From Rheinheimera aquimaris (GTDB taxonomy: Bacteria > Pseudomonadota > Gammaproteobacteria > Enterobacterales > Alteromonadaceae): a DNA stretch of 64,000 bases. The stretch covers positions 1-64,000 of the forward strand of contig NZ_JAJAVQ010000004.1 of assembly GCF_020531985.1 (NCBI RefSeq). The letters are read 5' to 3'. Below, piece after piece: positions 56,452 to 64,000 of the stretch. The translations under genes were made by a program, and so were the position numbers. Numbering within the stretch: position 1 is the stretch's first letter; each line of letters begins with the position of its first letter. Under the pieces are notes generated by a model. The model saw only the letters and a list, made by a program, of their open reading frames with translations, did not search any database and was not told the origin of the DNA.

Positions 56452-57726
56452 CTAAACAAACTTACGTTTCTCATAATTTTCAGCAAACCAAGCATAACTC
56501 CTAATATTTGACTCCTTGGCTTTCTTACTGATTTCACGGCGCTTCAACGAGTCAGGCTCTTTTTGCTCATACATCACGCCACTAAATTCCTGCCGGAACA
56601 TCGTCGGCAAAAGGTGGCTGTAAGTTCTGTCAATCATCTCTATACTCGTGCCGCACTGTTTAGCCAGTGCTGCGTAATCCGCTTTGCTTTTTAGGTTCCA
56701 AGTAATGTAAGAATGGCGAAGTGAGTACAGGGTACGCTCACCATATGGGCTTTGCCTTAGGTTCAGCTTTTCCAGAACATAGGTGAATTTCTTGCTGAGA
56801 CTTTTAGCACTAGAGCCGTCAGCAAGCACGAATACCAAGTCATCTGCTTTTCGGTCTGGAAAGCGTTCTACTAACTGCTCTAGGTTAGCCACAAAATCGC
56901 TTCGTACCACAACTTGCCGAGTACCGGTATATAAAGTAGTTTTGCCTTTACGAACGGCTACGGTGATTTCTGGTACACCATCTGCCAATCTAAAGCTGAT
57001 ATCGCGCCACTGTACGTGTTCAATCTCTGTGCCTGGCCTCATACCCGTTGCCAGCGCAAAGTCGATGTAGTCTTCCATCAGCTCAAGAAGCATTTTGCTT
57101 TTCTTGTTTTTAGTCCGTTGCATCTCGTCAGTAATAAAGTCAGAGATTTTGCGATACTCTTCCCATGTGAAAGCGGCACGACGTTCTTGCCGTTTGCCGT
57201 CAGTTTCAAAAGCTGGAATATGGTATTTGGTGATTTGGCCTTTTCTTAATGCCTTGTCGTAAATTTTACTGAGTGCAGCATTGTGGCTTTGTAAAGTAGA
57301 TTTTGATGGTTGCCGGCCAAACTTCACTTCGCGCCAACGATGGAAGTTGTCCATATCAGACTGCGTGATTTGGTCTATGCGCTGGTCTTTGAAAAATGGG
57401 ATATGGTAGTTCAGCAGAATGCCTTTGTAGATTGAGTTATTCTTCTTTGAAACGCCTTTATCAATCAACGCCTCAAGATCAGCAATGACCTCATTCGCAA
57501 GTGCGGTAAACGGTTGAGCACCAGCCGCAATACCAAGTTTTATCTCTGCTCGACGCTTGTACATTGCATCAATTGCTACAACTTTCGCTTTTTCTAACTC
57601 GGTCTCGCCGGTCGAAAAGGTAACGTGCTTTTTATCGACTTTAAAGCGGGCGTACCAGCGCTTTGAATTGGTCTGAGTATAAAGGTATAACCCCTCCATT
57701 ACTGCAACTCGTTCCTGATACGCCAA
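56452..57726 (-). CDS. Tyrosine integrase, second of a tandem pair
   Basis: 424 residues. The start is a TTG at 57726 backed by AGGAGG five bases upstream. The N-terminal arm-binding and SAM-like domains cover 1-180. The catalytic part shows Arg in TGMRPGTEIEHV, a Lys in VRKGKTTLYTGTR, His-Arg in YSLRHSYITW and the nucleophile Tyr in TSIEMIDRTYSHL. All key residues are present. It shares the same domain layout and about 40-45 percent of residues with the next gene, which ends 12 bases upstream, so the pair forms one operon. It probably acts with its partner in integration or excision at the tRNA-Leu site. Confidence 0.9.
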   Translation of the reverse strand: MAYQERVAVMEGLYLYTQTNSKRWYARFKVDKKHVTFSTGETELEKAKVVAIDAMYKRRAEIKLGIAAGAQPFTALANEVIADLEALIDKGVSKKNNSIYKGILLNYHIPFFKDQRIDQITQSDMDNFHRWREVKFGRQPSKSTLQSHNAALSKIYDKALRKGQITKYHIPAFETDGKRQERRAAFTWEEYRKISDFITDEMQRTKNKKSKMLLELMEDYIDFALATGMRPGTEIEHVQWRDISFRLADGVPEITVAVRKGKTTLYTGTRQVVVRSDFVANLEQLVERFPDRKADDLVFVLADGSSAKSLSKKFTYVLEKLNLRQSPYGERTLYSLRHSYITWNLKSKADYAALAKQCGTSIEMIDRTYSHLLPTMFRQEFSGVMYEQKEPDSLKRREISKKAKESNIRSYAWFAENYEKRKFV

Positions 57727-57738
57727 CGCTGCCTCCTG

Positions 57739-59016
57739 CTAGATATAGCCTCGATGCTTATAGTTGTATGCCCATTCGTCCATGCGTTGCCGTAACTGCT
57801 CATCGTAAGTTACGTCTTCAAACTGCCGAACGACTCTCTCTTTGGTTTCCAGCTCAATCCCGGACAATTGCCGACCGAACATTCTCGGGATGACGTGGCT
57901 ATAATGTTGCTCAATCATTTGAATGCCAGTGCCACACTGCCGCGCTAACACATCAATACTGACGTTTTGTGCTGCCAGTTCCCACGTAATGTAGCTGTGC
58001 CTTAGCGAATATAAACTTCTTTGCCCATATTGTGAATTCTTCAACTCAATCAATTCTAAAGCATTATCGAAATGTCTGTTCATTTCCTTAGAGGTTGAGC
58101 CATCAGAGAGACGGAACAGCTGCTCAGTACCAACTCGATCAGGGAAACGGTCTGATAGTCGGTTCAGCACTTTGACTATTGCTGCTTTACACACGATCTC
58201 GCGGGTGCCGGTATATTTTGTCGTCTTGCCCTTCCTCACAGTGACATAAAACCGTATCTGCGAGTCATCCCGTTCAGGGTGTAAATCAGCCCATGTTAGA
58301 TTATCCATTTCTGAGCCAGGCCGCATGCCAGTCAGAATAGCAAAATCCATGTAGTCTATAAGTAACTCGCGGAGTTGGCGGGTTTTCTCCCGTCTGCCTT
58401 CCTTGGCCATCTGTACTACTTGTTCTCTTACTCGCGCATATTCATCTACCGTGAATGCGGCACGCCTTGAACCACTAGCGCCTTTGTTTTCCAGAGTCGG
58501 TACTTGAGATATCAGCATGTACTTACGTTTGACCGCAAAATCGAATACCATTTGCATTGCTGAGTTGTGGTTTTGGATCGTGGATTTAGCCGGTATCCTG
58601 CCTAACTCTTTGACACGCCACACGTCAAAATCGTCAAGTTGATCTGCATCGATACGCGTAATGTGGGTGTCACCAAAGAAAGGGATATGGTATTTATTGA
58701 GTGCACCAATATAGTCATCATAGATGACTTTTCCGGTGCCTGTTGCCATTGCTACTCTCATTTGGTGGATGACTTTTTCGGCAATATACGAGAAGCGCTT
58801 AGATTCGATTACAAAATTATTCGTCTCAAAGCGGATCTCATATTCGATTAGGAGGCGGTGAGCTTTTGCGATTGCCTCTGGTAAGTCACGGGTTTTGGTA
58901 GAACGGGACAGGTAGACGTTTTTGATTTTTAACCGAGCAATCCAGTTGTAACAGTTAGATTGCTTGTGGATTTGAAGATTAGGTGTAAGCTGGTGTTTTT
59001 CAAGGATTTTTGCCAT
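57739..59016 (-). CDS. Tyrosine integrase, first of a tandem pair
   Basis: 425 residues from the ATG at 59016 with AGGAG upstream. Catalytic residues: Arg in TGMRPGSEMDNL, Lys in VRKGKTTKYTGTR, His-Arg in YSLRHSYITWEL, His in the CGTGIQM region lost as usual for this group, and Tyr in IEQHYSHVIPRM. It is the integrase nearest to the tRNA-Leu scar, about 110 bases from it, the normal place for the gene that carries out site-specific integration. The relic at 63040-63485 is most like this protein (shared HYSxVIPRMF). Confidence 0.92.
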   Translation of the reverse strand: MAKILEKHQLTPNLQIHKQSNCYNWIARLKIKNVYLSRSTKTRDLPEAIAKAHRLLIEYEIRFETNNFVIESKRFSYIAEKVIHQMRVAMATGTGKVIYDDYIGALNKYHIPFFGDTHITRIDADQLDDFDVWRVKELGRIPAKSTIQNHNSAMQMVFDFAVKRKYMLISQVPTLENKGASGSRRAAFTVDEYARVREQVVQMAKEGRREKTRQLRELLIDYMDFAILTGMRPGSEMDNLTWADLHPERDDSQIRFYVTVRKGKTTKYTGTREIVCKAAIVKVLNRLSDRFPDRVGTEQLFRLSDGSTSKEMNRHFDNALELIELKNSQYGQRSLYSLRHSYITWELAAQNVSIDVLARQCGTGIQMIEQHYSHVIPRMFGRQLSGIELETKERVVRQFEDVTYDEQLRQRMDEWAYNYKHRGYI

Positions 59017-59122
59017 AACTAGACTCCTGAAATCGAAACACCTTTTGTGAAGTTTTCATAAAGGTGGAGGATTTTCTCTGTTAAGCTATTGAATTAATAG
59101 CATCAAGAGTCTACAAGTGTTT

Positions 59123-59179
59123 CATTCAAAATCCGCCGGGGGAAACTCCGTGTCGGTTCGAGTCCGACCCTAGGCACCA
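59123..59179 (+). other. Attachment scar: 3' part of a tRNA-Leu gene
   Basis: The bases match a tRNA-Leu from the anticodon loop (TTCAAAA, anticodon CAA) through the variable arm (CGGGGGAAACTCCG), the T arm (GTCGG-TTCGAGT-CCGAC, 59152-59168) and the acceptor strand CCTAGGC plus ACCA (59169-59179). No D arm or 5' acceptor strand exists upstream, so it is not a functional tRNA. Such duplicated 3' ends are left by integrases that use tRNA genes as target. It is oriented so that the island lies to the left. Confidence 0.85.
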
Positions 59180-59712
59180 ATAAATATTTAAGTTTCAATA
59201 TCATAAATCACAGCTTTATAAAGTTGAGCTTTGGTCGCAGTGCATCTGATTTAGCAGGGTGATATTTTCTGAACTGTGCAATTTTTCCAGATAAGCTACG
59301 GCAAGATTTTTGATACTCATTAGTATTTAGTTTGGTTAATGCTCGTGTTGCTAGCTTATGTAAGCTAGCCCTAATGAGTGCATTCCACGCTCTTCGAAAG
59401 AAATATAGCCAGCAGTATATGTGCATGCCCTGAGTATTCGTTAGCGAGCGGTGGAGCACTTACTGGCTCGAAAGAAAAGCGGTGATCGTCGAATGATTCT
59501 CGCTCAATATTCGTAACCAGTAAGCGCATACCCTGAAACACAATTAAGTGTAATAAACAGGGTGTGAAAGACTATATTTCGCTCAAAGTTACGATTCAGT
59601 GGGAGTGAAATTAACTCTTGTTAGCCTAAAGAAATTGATTGGGCTAAAGTAATGTTGTTTGAGATAACTAATTGGTGCAGGATGCCGCCACCCTGTTACA
59701 GGGAGTTATTTA
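59180..59712. other. Intergenic stretch beyond the attachment site
   Basis: 533 bases without a supported gene. An 83-codon minus-strand frame lacks a ribosome site and resembles no protein. Imperfect inverted repeats are present (GCACTTACTGG with CCAGTAAGCGC, about 59456-59529; ACCCTG with CAGGGT around an ACAC/GTGT inner stem, about 59530-59566), so a structured RNA or decayed element is possible. Confidence 0.5.
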
Positions 59713-59946
59713 ATGCCAGACCACGATTCAGCTTTGCGAACATTACTCGAAGCCGGACACAAAGCCACTGTTGAATACATCCAGACACTGGAAGCGCATA
59801 ATCAGCTTCTGCAAGACGAGTTATAGCGCGTGCTTTCACTTTTAGCTGAGCAAACTACTGCTCAGCAGATTCAGCGCTCAATTGTTGCTGAGAGAGCTGA
59901 CGCTGTTCTTAAATATACCCGAGAGTATTTAAGTCATCAGCACTGA
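59713..59946 (+). pseudogene. Small ORF interrupted by an in-frame amber codon
   Basis: AGGGAG is followed at normal spacing by ATG and 37 codons (MPDHDSALRTLLEAGHKATV through LLQDEL), then TAG (59824-59826). The same frame continues for 39 more codons (RVLSLLAEQTTAQQIQRSIV, then AERADAVLKYTREYL) to TGA. Both halves are helical and read as one coiled-coil protein of 76 codons. It may be a recent pseudogene, two short proteins, or a read-through gene. Family not recognised. Confidence 0.6.
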
Positions 59947-60084
59947 ATAAAACGCATTTTAATGCAGATTTCTGAGCCTAAAACGCACTGTAATATCTGA
60001 AGTAGCTTAAACGCATGTTAATCAGTGATTTTGAGCTTAAAACAGCATAAAAAAGCACTTTAATATAGATTAAAGTGCTTTTTT
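59947..60084. repeat. Degenerate AAACGCA(C/T)TTTAAT repeats ending in a hairpin
   Basis: About every 30-50 bases the words AAAACGCATTTTAATGCAG, AAAACGCACTGTAATATCTG and AAACGCATGTTAATCAG recur, followed by AAGCACTTTAAT. The last forms a perfect hairpin with 16-base arms (60049-60064 and 60069-60084, loop ATAG), with A and T tracts at the ends as in a bidirectional terminator. Confidence 0.7.
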
Positions 60085-60458
60085 CACAAATACTGTGCTG
60101 ACTCTAAAATCTGTCAAGTAGATGACTCGAAACTTCTTAGCTGTTCATACTCTGCAAAGCTGTCAGCTATGGGCTAGCATACTTTGAGCTTCTATAGATG
60201 AATCCAATATACAAACCCTGTCAAAATAGCTCACATTTAAACTTTTACTGGCCTTTGGCAGCCTAAATCGCTAGAATTCCGCCCGAATTTTGAACAAAAG
60301 CAGAAGCAAGCCAAGAGGATTAGCCGGTGTAATTAGCAAACAACACAAAACAGATTTGCAAAATAAAGTTAGGTTTGAACCATGCGTGCAAACTTTAAAT
60401 GCAATACCTGTGGTGTTTTGCTGGTTCATATCGGATTTCTAAACTTAATGGATGTTTT
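60085..60458. other. Intergenic stretch before the SulP gene
   Basis: 374 bases, AT-rich, with no gene. It presumably holds the promoter of the SulP-Usp operon. No operator is recognised. Confidence 0.5.
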
Positions 60459-61943
60459 ATGCTTAAAACTATCAAACAGCACTGGCTCTCCAATATCAAA
60501 GGAGATGTCTTAGCTGCCATCGTTGTTGCCTTAGCCCTTATTCCTGAGGCTATTGCTTTTTCTATCATTGCAGGCGTTGACCCTAAAGTGGGTTTGTATG
60601 CCTCTTTCGCTATCTGCGTTCTTATCTCCTTTACCGGCGCTCGCCCTGGCATGATTTCAGCCGCAACCGGTGCTATGGCGCTGTTGATGATTGTTCTGGT
60701 CAAAGAGCACGGCCTGCAGTATTTGCTGGCTGCAACGCTGCTGACGGGGGTTATCCAAATCGTGCTTGGCTTCCTGAAGTTAGGTGATGTCATGCGGTTC
60801 GTATCTCGATCTGTTGTTACAGGCTTTGTGAATGCACTAGCCATCCTTATTTTCCTCGCTCAGTTACCGGAACTCTCCGGTGAATACGGCTCAGTCACCG
60901 TTTATGGCTTAACCGCTTTGGGTTTAGGCATTATCTATTTATTCCCGTACCTGACCAAAGCGGTGCCTTCTCCGTTGGTCTGCATTGTGGTAGTGACTCT
61001 GGTCGCGCTTTATTTCGGCTTAGATGTTCGTACCGTATCTGATATGGGTGAATTGCCGGATAGCCTGCCGATTTTCCTATGGCCTGAAGTGCCATTGAAC
61101 TTTGCAACCCTGATGATTATCTTTCCTACCTCTATGGCATTGGCCGTTGTGGGTATTCTTGAGTCACTGATGACCGCGACTATTGTTGACGATCTGACAG
61201 ACACCAAAAGTAACAAAAACAAAGAATGTGTGGGTCAGGGTATCGCCAATATTGGTTCAGGCTTAATTGGTGGTATGGCCGGATGTGCCATGATTGGTCA
61301 GTCAATTATCAACGTCAAATCAGGTGGCCGCACTCGTCTCTCTGCATTGCTCGCTGGCGTCCTCTTGTTAGTGATGGTGGTCTTTCTGGATGCTTGGGTT
61401 GGCATGATCCCGATGGCTGCTCTGGTCGCAGTCATGATCATGGTATCCATTGGCACGTTTAGTTGGAGTTCGGTGAGGGATTTGAAGAAGAATCCAATCA
61501 GTTCAAGCATCGTCATGGCTGCGACAGTGATCGTTGTTGTTGCCACTCACAACCTCGCTTGGGGTGTGTTGGTTGGCGTGATTTTAAGTGCTCTATTCTT
61601 TGCTAACAAAGTCGGACAAATCCTTTATGTGGGTTCAGAACTGAGCAGCAATGAAAAACACAGAACCTACAAAGTTGTGGGTCAGGTATTTTTCAGTTCA
61701 GCAGAACAATTTGTGGACTCCTTTGATTTCAAAGAAGCCATTGAATCTGTGCAAATTGATTTGAGTCGCGCTCATTTCTGGGACATTACCGCTATCAGTT
61801 CATTAGACAAAGTAGTGATTAAGTTCCGTCGCGAAGGTACAGACGTTGAGTTGCTTGGCCTCAATGAAGCCAGTGCCACTCTGGTAGACAAATTTGCAGT
61901 ACACAATCAGCCTGATGCTGTAGAACGGCTGATGGGACACTAA
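60459..61943 (+). CDS. SulP-family anion transporter
   Basis: 494 residues from the ATG at 60459. The membrane part has the SulP marks [32 protein letters not shown] and [20 protein letters not shown] domain closes the protein (about 400-494, with [20 protein letters not shown]). Members with this start are annotated as sulfate permeases, but several are sodium-dependent bicarbonate transporters (BicA-like), and the substrate cannot be fixed here. The next gene, a universal stress protein, follows by 14 bases, a common pairing. Confidence 0.88.
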   Translation: MLKTIKQHWLSNIKGDVLAAIVVALALIPEAIAFSIIAGVDPKVGLYASFAICVLISFTGARPGMISAATGAMALLMIVLVKEHGLQYLLAATLLTGVIQIVLGFLKLGDVMRFVSRSVVTGFVNALAILIFLAQLPELSGEYGSVTVYGLTALGLGIIYLFPYLTKAVPSPLVCIVVVTLVALYFGLDVRTVSDMGELPDSLPIFLWPEVPLNFATLMIIFPTSMALAVVGILESLMTATIVDDLTDTKSNKNKECVGQGIANIGSGLIGGMAGCAMIGQSIINVKSGGRTRLSALLAGVLLLVMVVFLDAWVGMIPMAALVAVMIMVSIGTFSWSSVRDLKKNPISSSIVMAATVIVVVATHNLAWGVLVGVILSALFFANKVGQILYVGSELSSNEKHRTYKVVGQVFFSSAEQFVDSFDFKEAIESVQIDLSRAHFWDITAISSLDKVVIKFRREGTDVELLGLNEASATLVDKFAVHNQPDAVERLMGH

Positions 61944-61957
61944 CGGGAGTACATAAA

Positions 61958-62812
61958 ATGACTAAAAAAGTAATAGCCTGTATTGACTCATCCCCTTACG
62001 CAGAAGCCGTGTGTGACTATGCAACCTGGGCTGCCAAACGCCTGAATGTGACTATGTCAGTGCTGCATGTATTGAGCAAAGCACAACAACAGGATACAAG
62101 CGATTTAAGCGGTAGTATCGGGCTTGGTGCGCAGGAAGCTTTGATGAAAAAGCTGGCGCAACTGGATGCGGAGCGCGGTAAACTGGCGTTAGAGCGAGGT
62201 CGAATCATGCTCGACGCCGCTCGTGCCCGAGCAGCATCCGCAGGGTTTGAGCAGGTTGAAGAGCGCTTACGTCATGGCGACTTTGTAGAAACAGCGATAG
62301 AGTTGGAAGAAGAAACCCGTTTACTGGTGATGGGAAAACGCGGAGCAAGTAGCGCCGATGCTCATGGCCGACTTGGTTTACAGGTTGAGCCTTTGATCCG
62401 GAATGTTCATAAACCTATGCTCTTGACGCAACAGAAGTATAAGGAGCCTCAGCAAGTATTGCTGGCTTACGATGGCAGCGCGACAGCCCTAAAAGGCTTA
62501 GAAATGCTGGCCGGAAGTCCTTTAGTCAAAGGTTTGCCTGTGCATTTGGTGATGGCAGGCGCCGAAGTAGATGCAACCAGAATACAGATGGAACAAGCGG
62601 CCAATATTCTACGCAAGGCTGGCTTTAGCACAACAATTGCCATTGTCGCAGGTGAACCTGAAACGGTACTGCATCAGTATCAGCAACAACACGATATTGA
62701 TTTGATGGTGATGGGCGCTTACGGCCATTCCCGCATCCGGCAATTTATTGTTGGCAGTACGACAACGGTGATGTTAAGCCATGCCAAGTGTTCATTATTG
62801 ATCCTGCGTTAA
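61958..62812 (+). CDS. Tandem-domain universal stress protein
   Basis: 284 residues with two UspA folds (about 1-150 and 160-284). The second domain has the ATP-binding pattern MGAYGHSRIRQFIVGSTTTV; the first has MGKRGASSADAHG, a variant of the same loop. The start KKVIACIDSSPYAEAVCDYA and the middle QQVLLAYDGSATALKGLEML are the two domain openings. It is translated from the same message as the SulP gene and may regulate that transporter. Cytoplasmic. Confidence 0.88.
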   Translation: MTKKVIACIDSSPYAEAVCDYATWAAKRLNVTMSVLHVLSKAQQQDTSDLSGSIGLGAQEALMKKLAQLDAERGKLALERGRIMLDAARARAASAGFEQVEERLRHGDFVETAIELEEETRLLVMGKRGASSADAHGRLGLQVEPLIRNVHKPMLLTQQKYKEPQQVLLAYDGSATALKGLEMLAGSPLVKGLPVHLVMAGAEVDATRIQMEQAANILRKAGFSTTIAIVAGEPETVLHQYQQQHDIDLMVMGAYGHSRIRQFIVGSTTTVMLSHAKCSLLILR

Positions 62813-63039
62813 CACTCCAAGGGTCAGTTGTCTGGCCTTTTATCATCGCTCTCAATACTTAATCTCAAACTCGACTAAATGAGCGAGTGGATAAACAACA
62901 GATTACCTTTAAATACAGCCTTTACGTTTATATCGGTTTTCCCACTTCGTGTATCTTGGATGTCAAGGTGTGGATGATACATTGCGTGTTTCAGTAGCTA
63001 ACTCGTTTTTAGACTATAGCAATGTGTCCAAATTCAGTT

Positions 63040-63485
63040 AACCATTACAATCACCCTTTACACTGGAACGCGAGAGGTAGTATGCAAACGAACGCTGCAA
63101 AATATCATTTTGTGGATGACTGAGCGCCTCTCTAATCTGTAAACCAAGACCTGATTTTTTGCTTGCCTGGTGGCTCAACGACCAATTTCATTGGTCGTAC
63201 CTTTAATACTGATGATACGCCACACAGTAAAATAATATTCTACTCTTTACGCCACTCGTTGATAACATGGAACTTGTAGAACAAAAAGTGACTATTGATG
63301 TTCTGGCCCGTCATCTTGGCACCAGTATTGAAATGACAGAGCGCCATTACAGCTATGTAATCCCGCGGATGTTTAGCCAACAGCTATCTAGTGCAGTTTT
63401 ACCTGACAAGACAGAGATTGAGAAAAAGTGGGAGCATGATAGTGCTGTAGAAGGAGTGGTACACCAAGTGGGAAACCCGATATAG
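63040..63485 (+). pseudogene. Decayed tyrosine integrase (C-terminal relic)
   Basis: Three frames together spell the C-terminal half of an integrase. They read YTGTREVVCK (about 63058-63090), DLIFCLPGGST followed by FYSLRHSLITWNL (63148-63274, then TAG), and VEQKVTIDVLARHLGTSIEM followed by HYSYVIPRMFSQQL (from about 63273). Frame changes and stops break it, and the N-terminal half is gone. It is closest to the integrase at 57739-59016 but lies on the opposite strand, so it is the relic of a second island event at this locus. Confidence 0.8.
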
Positions 63486-63565
63486 AAAGCACGGATGCAT
63501 ATAAGGGATATCAGACTGCTCCACTCCTTAATTCTATTTTTCTTGACCAGCACAAATGATTGGTT

Positions 63566-64000
63566 TCATTGACTGTATGAGTCAGGCTCCACTGTTACCC
63601 TGACCCGCAGATACCGGGTCAGTGCAGGGCTGCCGCGGTCGGTAAGTTGCAAAATAAAATGCAGGGTTTCGGCTTTGTTCACTTGAGGCGCAATCAGATG
63701 CACCCTTGCCATATTTTCTGCGCTGTTGATGCTCAGCTGCGGTCGCGGTGCGCTGCCCGCTTCCGGGTAGTGAAACCAGAAATACTGCAGGCTGTCACCG
63801 TCCGGATCGGTTGAATCCCGAGCATCCAGATGAAATGAAGCGCCAGATTTCACCGTCAGTTCAGTAGCATGGCGAAGCTGTGGTCTGGGAGGATGGTTGG
63901 CACTGGCATAAGGCAATATTGCCCAGTCCATCCGCGCGGCAAAATCCTGTTGAATAGCATCACGCCAGCGCCACAGTGTTTCTCGAAAACCGCTGAAACT
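63566..64000 (-). CDS. DUF1593-type protein, C-terminal part
   Basis: The frame is open to the window edge, giving 144 visible residues before the stop. It contains FSGFRETLWRWRDAIQQDFA, ARMDWAILPYASANHPP, then a beta-sandwich (SFHLDARDSTDPDGDSLQYF; LHFILQLTDRGSPALTRYLR). This is the ending of DUF1593 proteins, nucleoside-hydrolase-like secreted proteins with a Ca-binding DPDGD sandwich at the C-terminus. The N-terminal catalytic part lies outside the window to the right. Confidence 0.8.
   Translation of the reverse strand, partial: SFSGFRETLWRWRDAIQQDFAARMDWAILPYASANHPPRPQLRHATELTVKSGASFHLDARDSTDPDGDSLQYFWFHYPEAGSAPRPQLSINSAENMARVHLIAPQVNKAETLHFILQLTDRGSPALTRYLRVRVTVEPDSYSQ

Noticed and set aside
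59123-59179. Complete tRNA-Leu gene
   Set aside because: Only the part from the anticodon loop to the 3' end is present; D arm and 5' acceptor strand are missing.
59208-59459. 83-codon minus-strand frame beside the attachment site
   Set aside because: No ribosome site, no recognisable pattern, and inverted repeats in the same stretch explain the sequence better.

Overview
The window looks like a stretch of a gammaproteobacterial chromosome, most like the Alteromonadales/Chromatiaceae group (Rheinheimera, Alishewanella, Shewanella type). This rests on moderate GC content, large TonB-dependent receptors, a DUF2787/RadC/DUF6641-type island core, DUF2252 and DUF3703 genes, and a SulP-Usp pair. 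The genus is an inference. Most of the first 59 kb reads as accessory DNA: a heavy-metal resistance island that ends at 59.12-59.18 kb in a duplicated 3' part of a tRNA-Leu gene, next to two tandem tyrosine integrases. No intact tRNA-Leu is visible, so the other end should lie to the left of the window.

Layout. 0-1.2 kb: arsenic genes (arsR, arsC, start of acr3). 1.3-9.8 kb: a leftward island-core module with an XRE regulator, DUF2787, a RadC-like JAB protein, a DUF6641-like protein, a double AAA+ ATPase, a XerD-like recombinase, a 918-residue UvrD-type helicase with a possible Rep-like N-terminal part, and a small HTH-like protein. These are followed by a repeat-rich, origin-like intergenic region (9.75-10.16 kb). 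10.2-14.7 kb: poorly known small genes (RHH regulator, PUA/EVE-like protein, secreted protein), then an XRE regulator and a CgeB-like glycosyltransferase that share a 14-bp operator motif, one copy lying in the centre of a perfect 48-bp palindrome. 15.2-21.7 kb: a GntR/HutC regulator diverging from a TonB receptor and two PepSY membrane proteins, the second fused to an NqrF-like ferredoxin/flavin reductase.

21.7-34.4 kb is a copper region: cusRS-type two-component genes diverging from copABCD, an NTF2-like protein and a CopG-like (DUF411) lipoprotein; a copZ chaperone; DUF305 and glutaredoxin-MauE proteins; and cueR plus the CPx ATPase copA. 34.6-37.2 kb holds small genes of unclear role. 37.6-46.4 kb is a Zn/Co/Cd region: DUF3703, czcABC, a CzcI-like protein, a CDF transporter, cadR/pbrR and czcD. 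46.4-52.8 kb is a composite: a truncated ynfA, an lspA fragment, a 38-bp Tn21-type terminal repeat, a GC-rich mer operon (merR-TPADE), a truncated DUF3330 gene, a complete lspA, a second CDF transporter and a second cadR. 53-56.4 kb: DUF2252, a cytochrome c-FTR1 iron permease behind a clear Fur box, and the last codons of a lost outer-membrane receptor. 56.4-59.2 kb: tandem integrases and the tRNA-Leu attachment scar. 59.7-64 kb: an amber-interrupted small ORF, SulP and universal stress genes, a decayed integrase on the opposite strand, and the C-terminus of a DUF1593-type protein.

The metal genes form complete functional sets: sensing (ArsR, CusRS, CueR, MerR, two CadR), periplasmic oxidation or binding (CopA, CopB, CopC, CopG, MerP), cytoplasmic carriage (CopZ), efflux (CPx ATPase, CzcCBA, three CDF proteins, Acr3) and reduction (ArsC, MerA). 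Five promoters with the 19-bp spacer typical of MerR-family activation can be read directly from the sequence. The least explained parts are the helicase/AAA+/recombinase core with its repeat region, and the XRE-glycosyltransferase pair.
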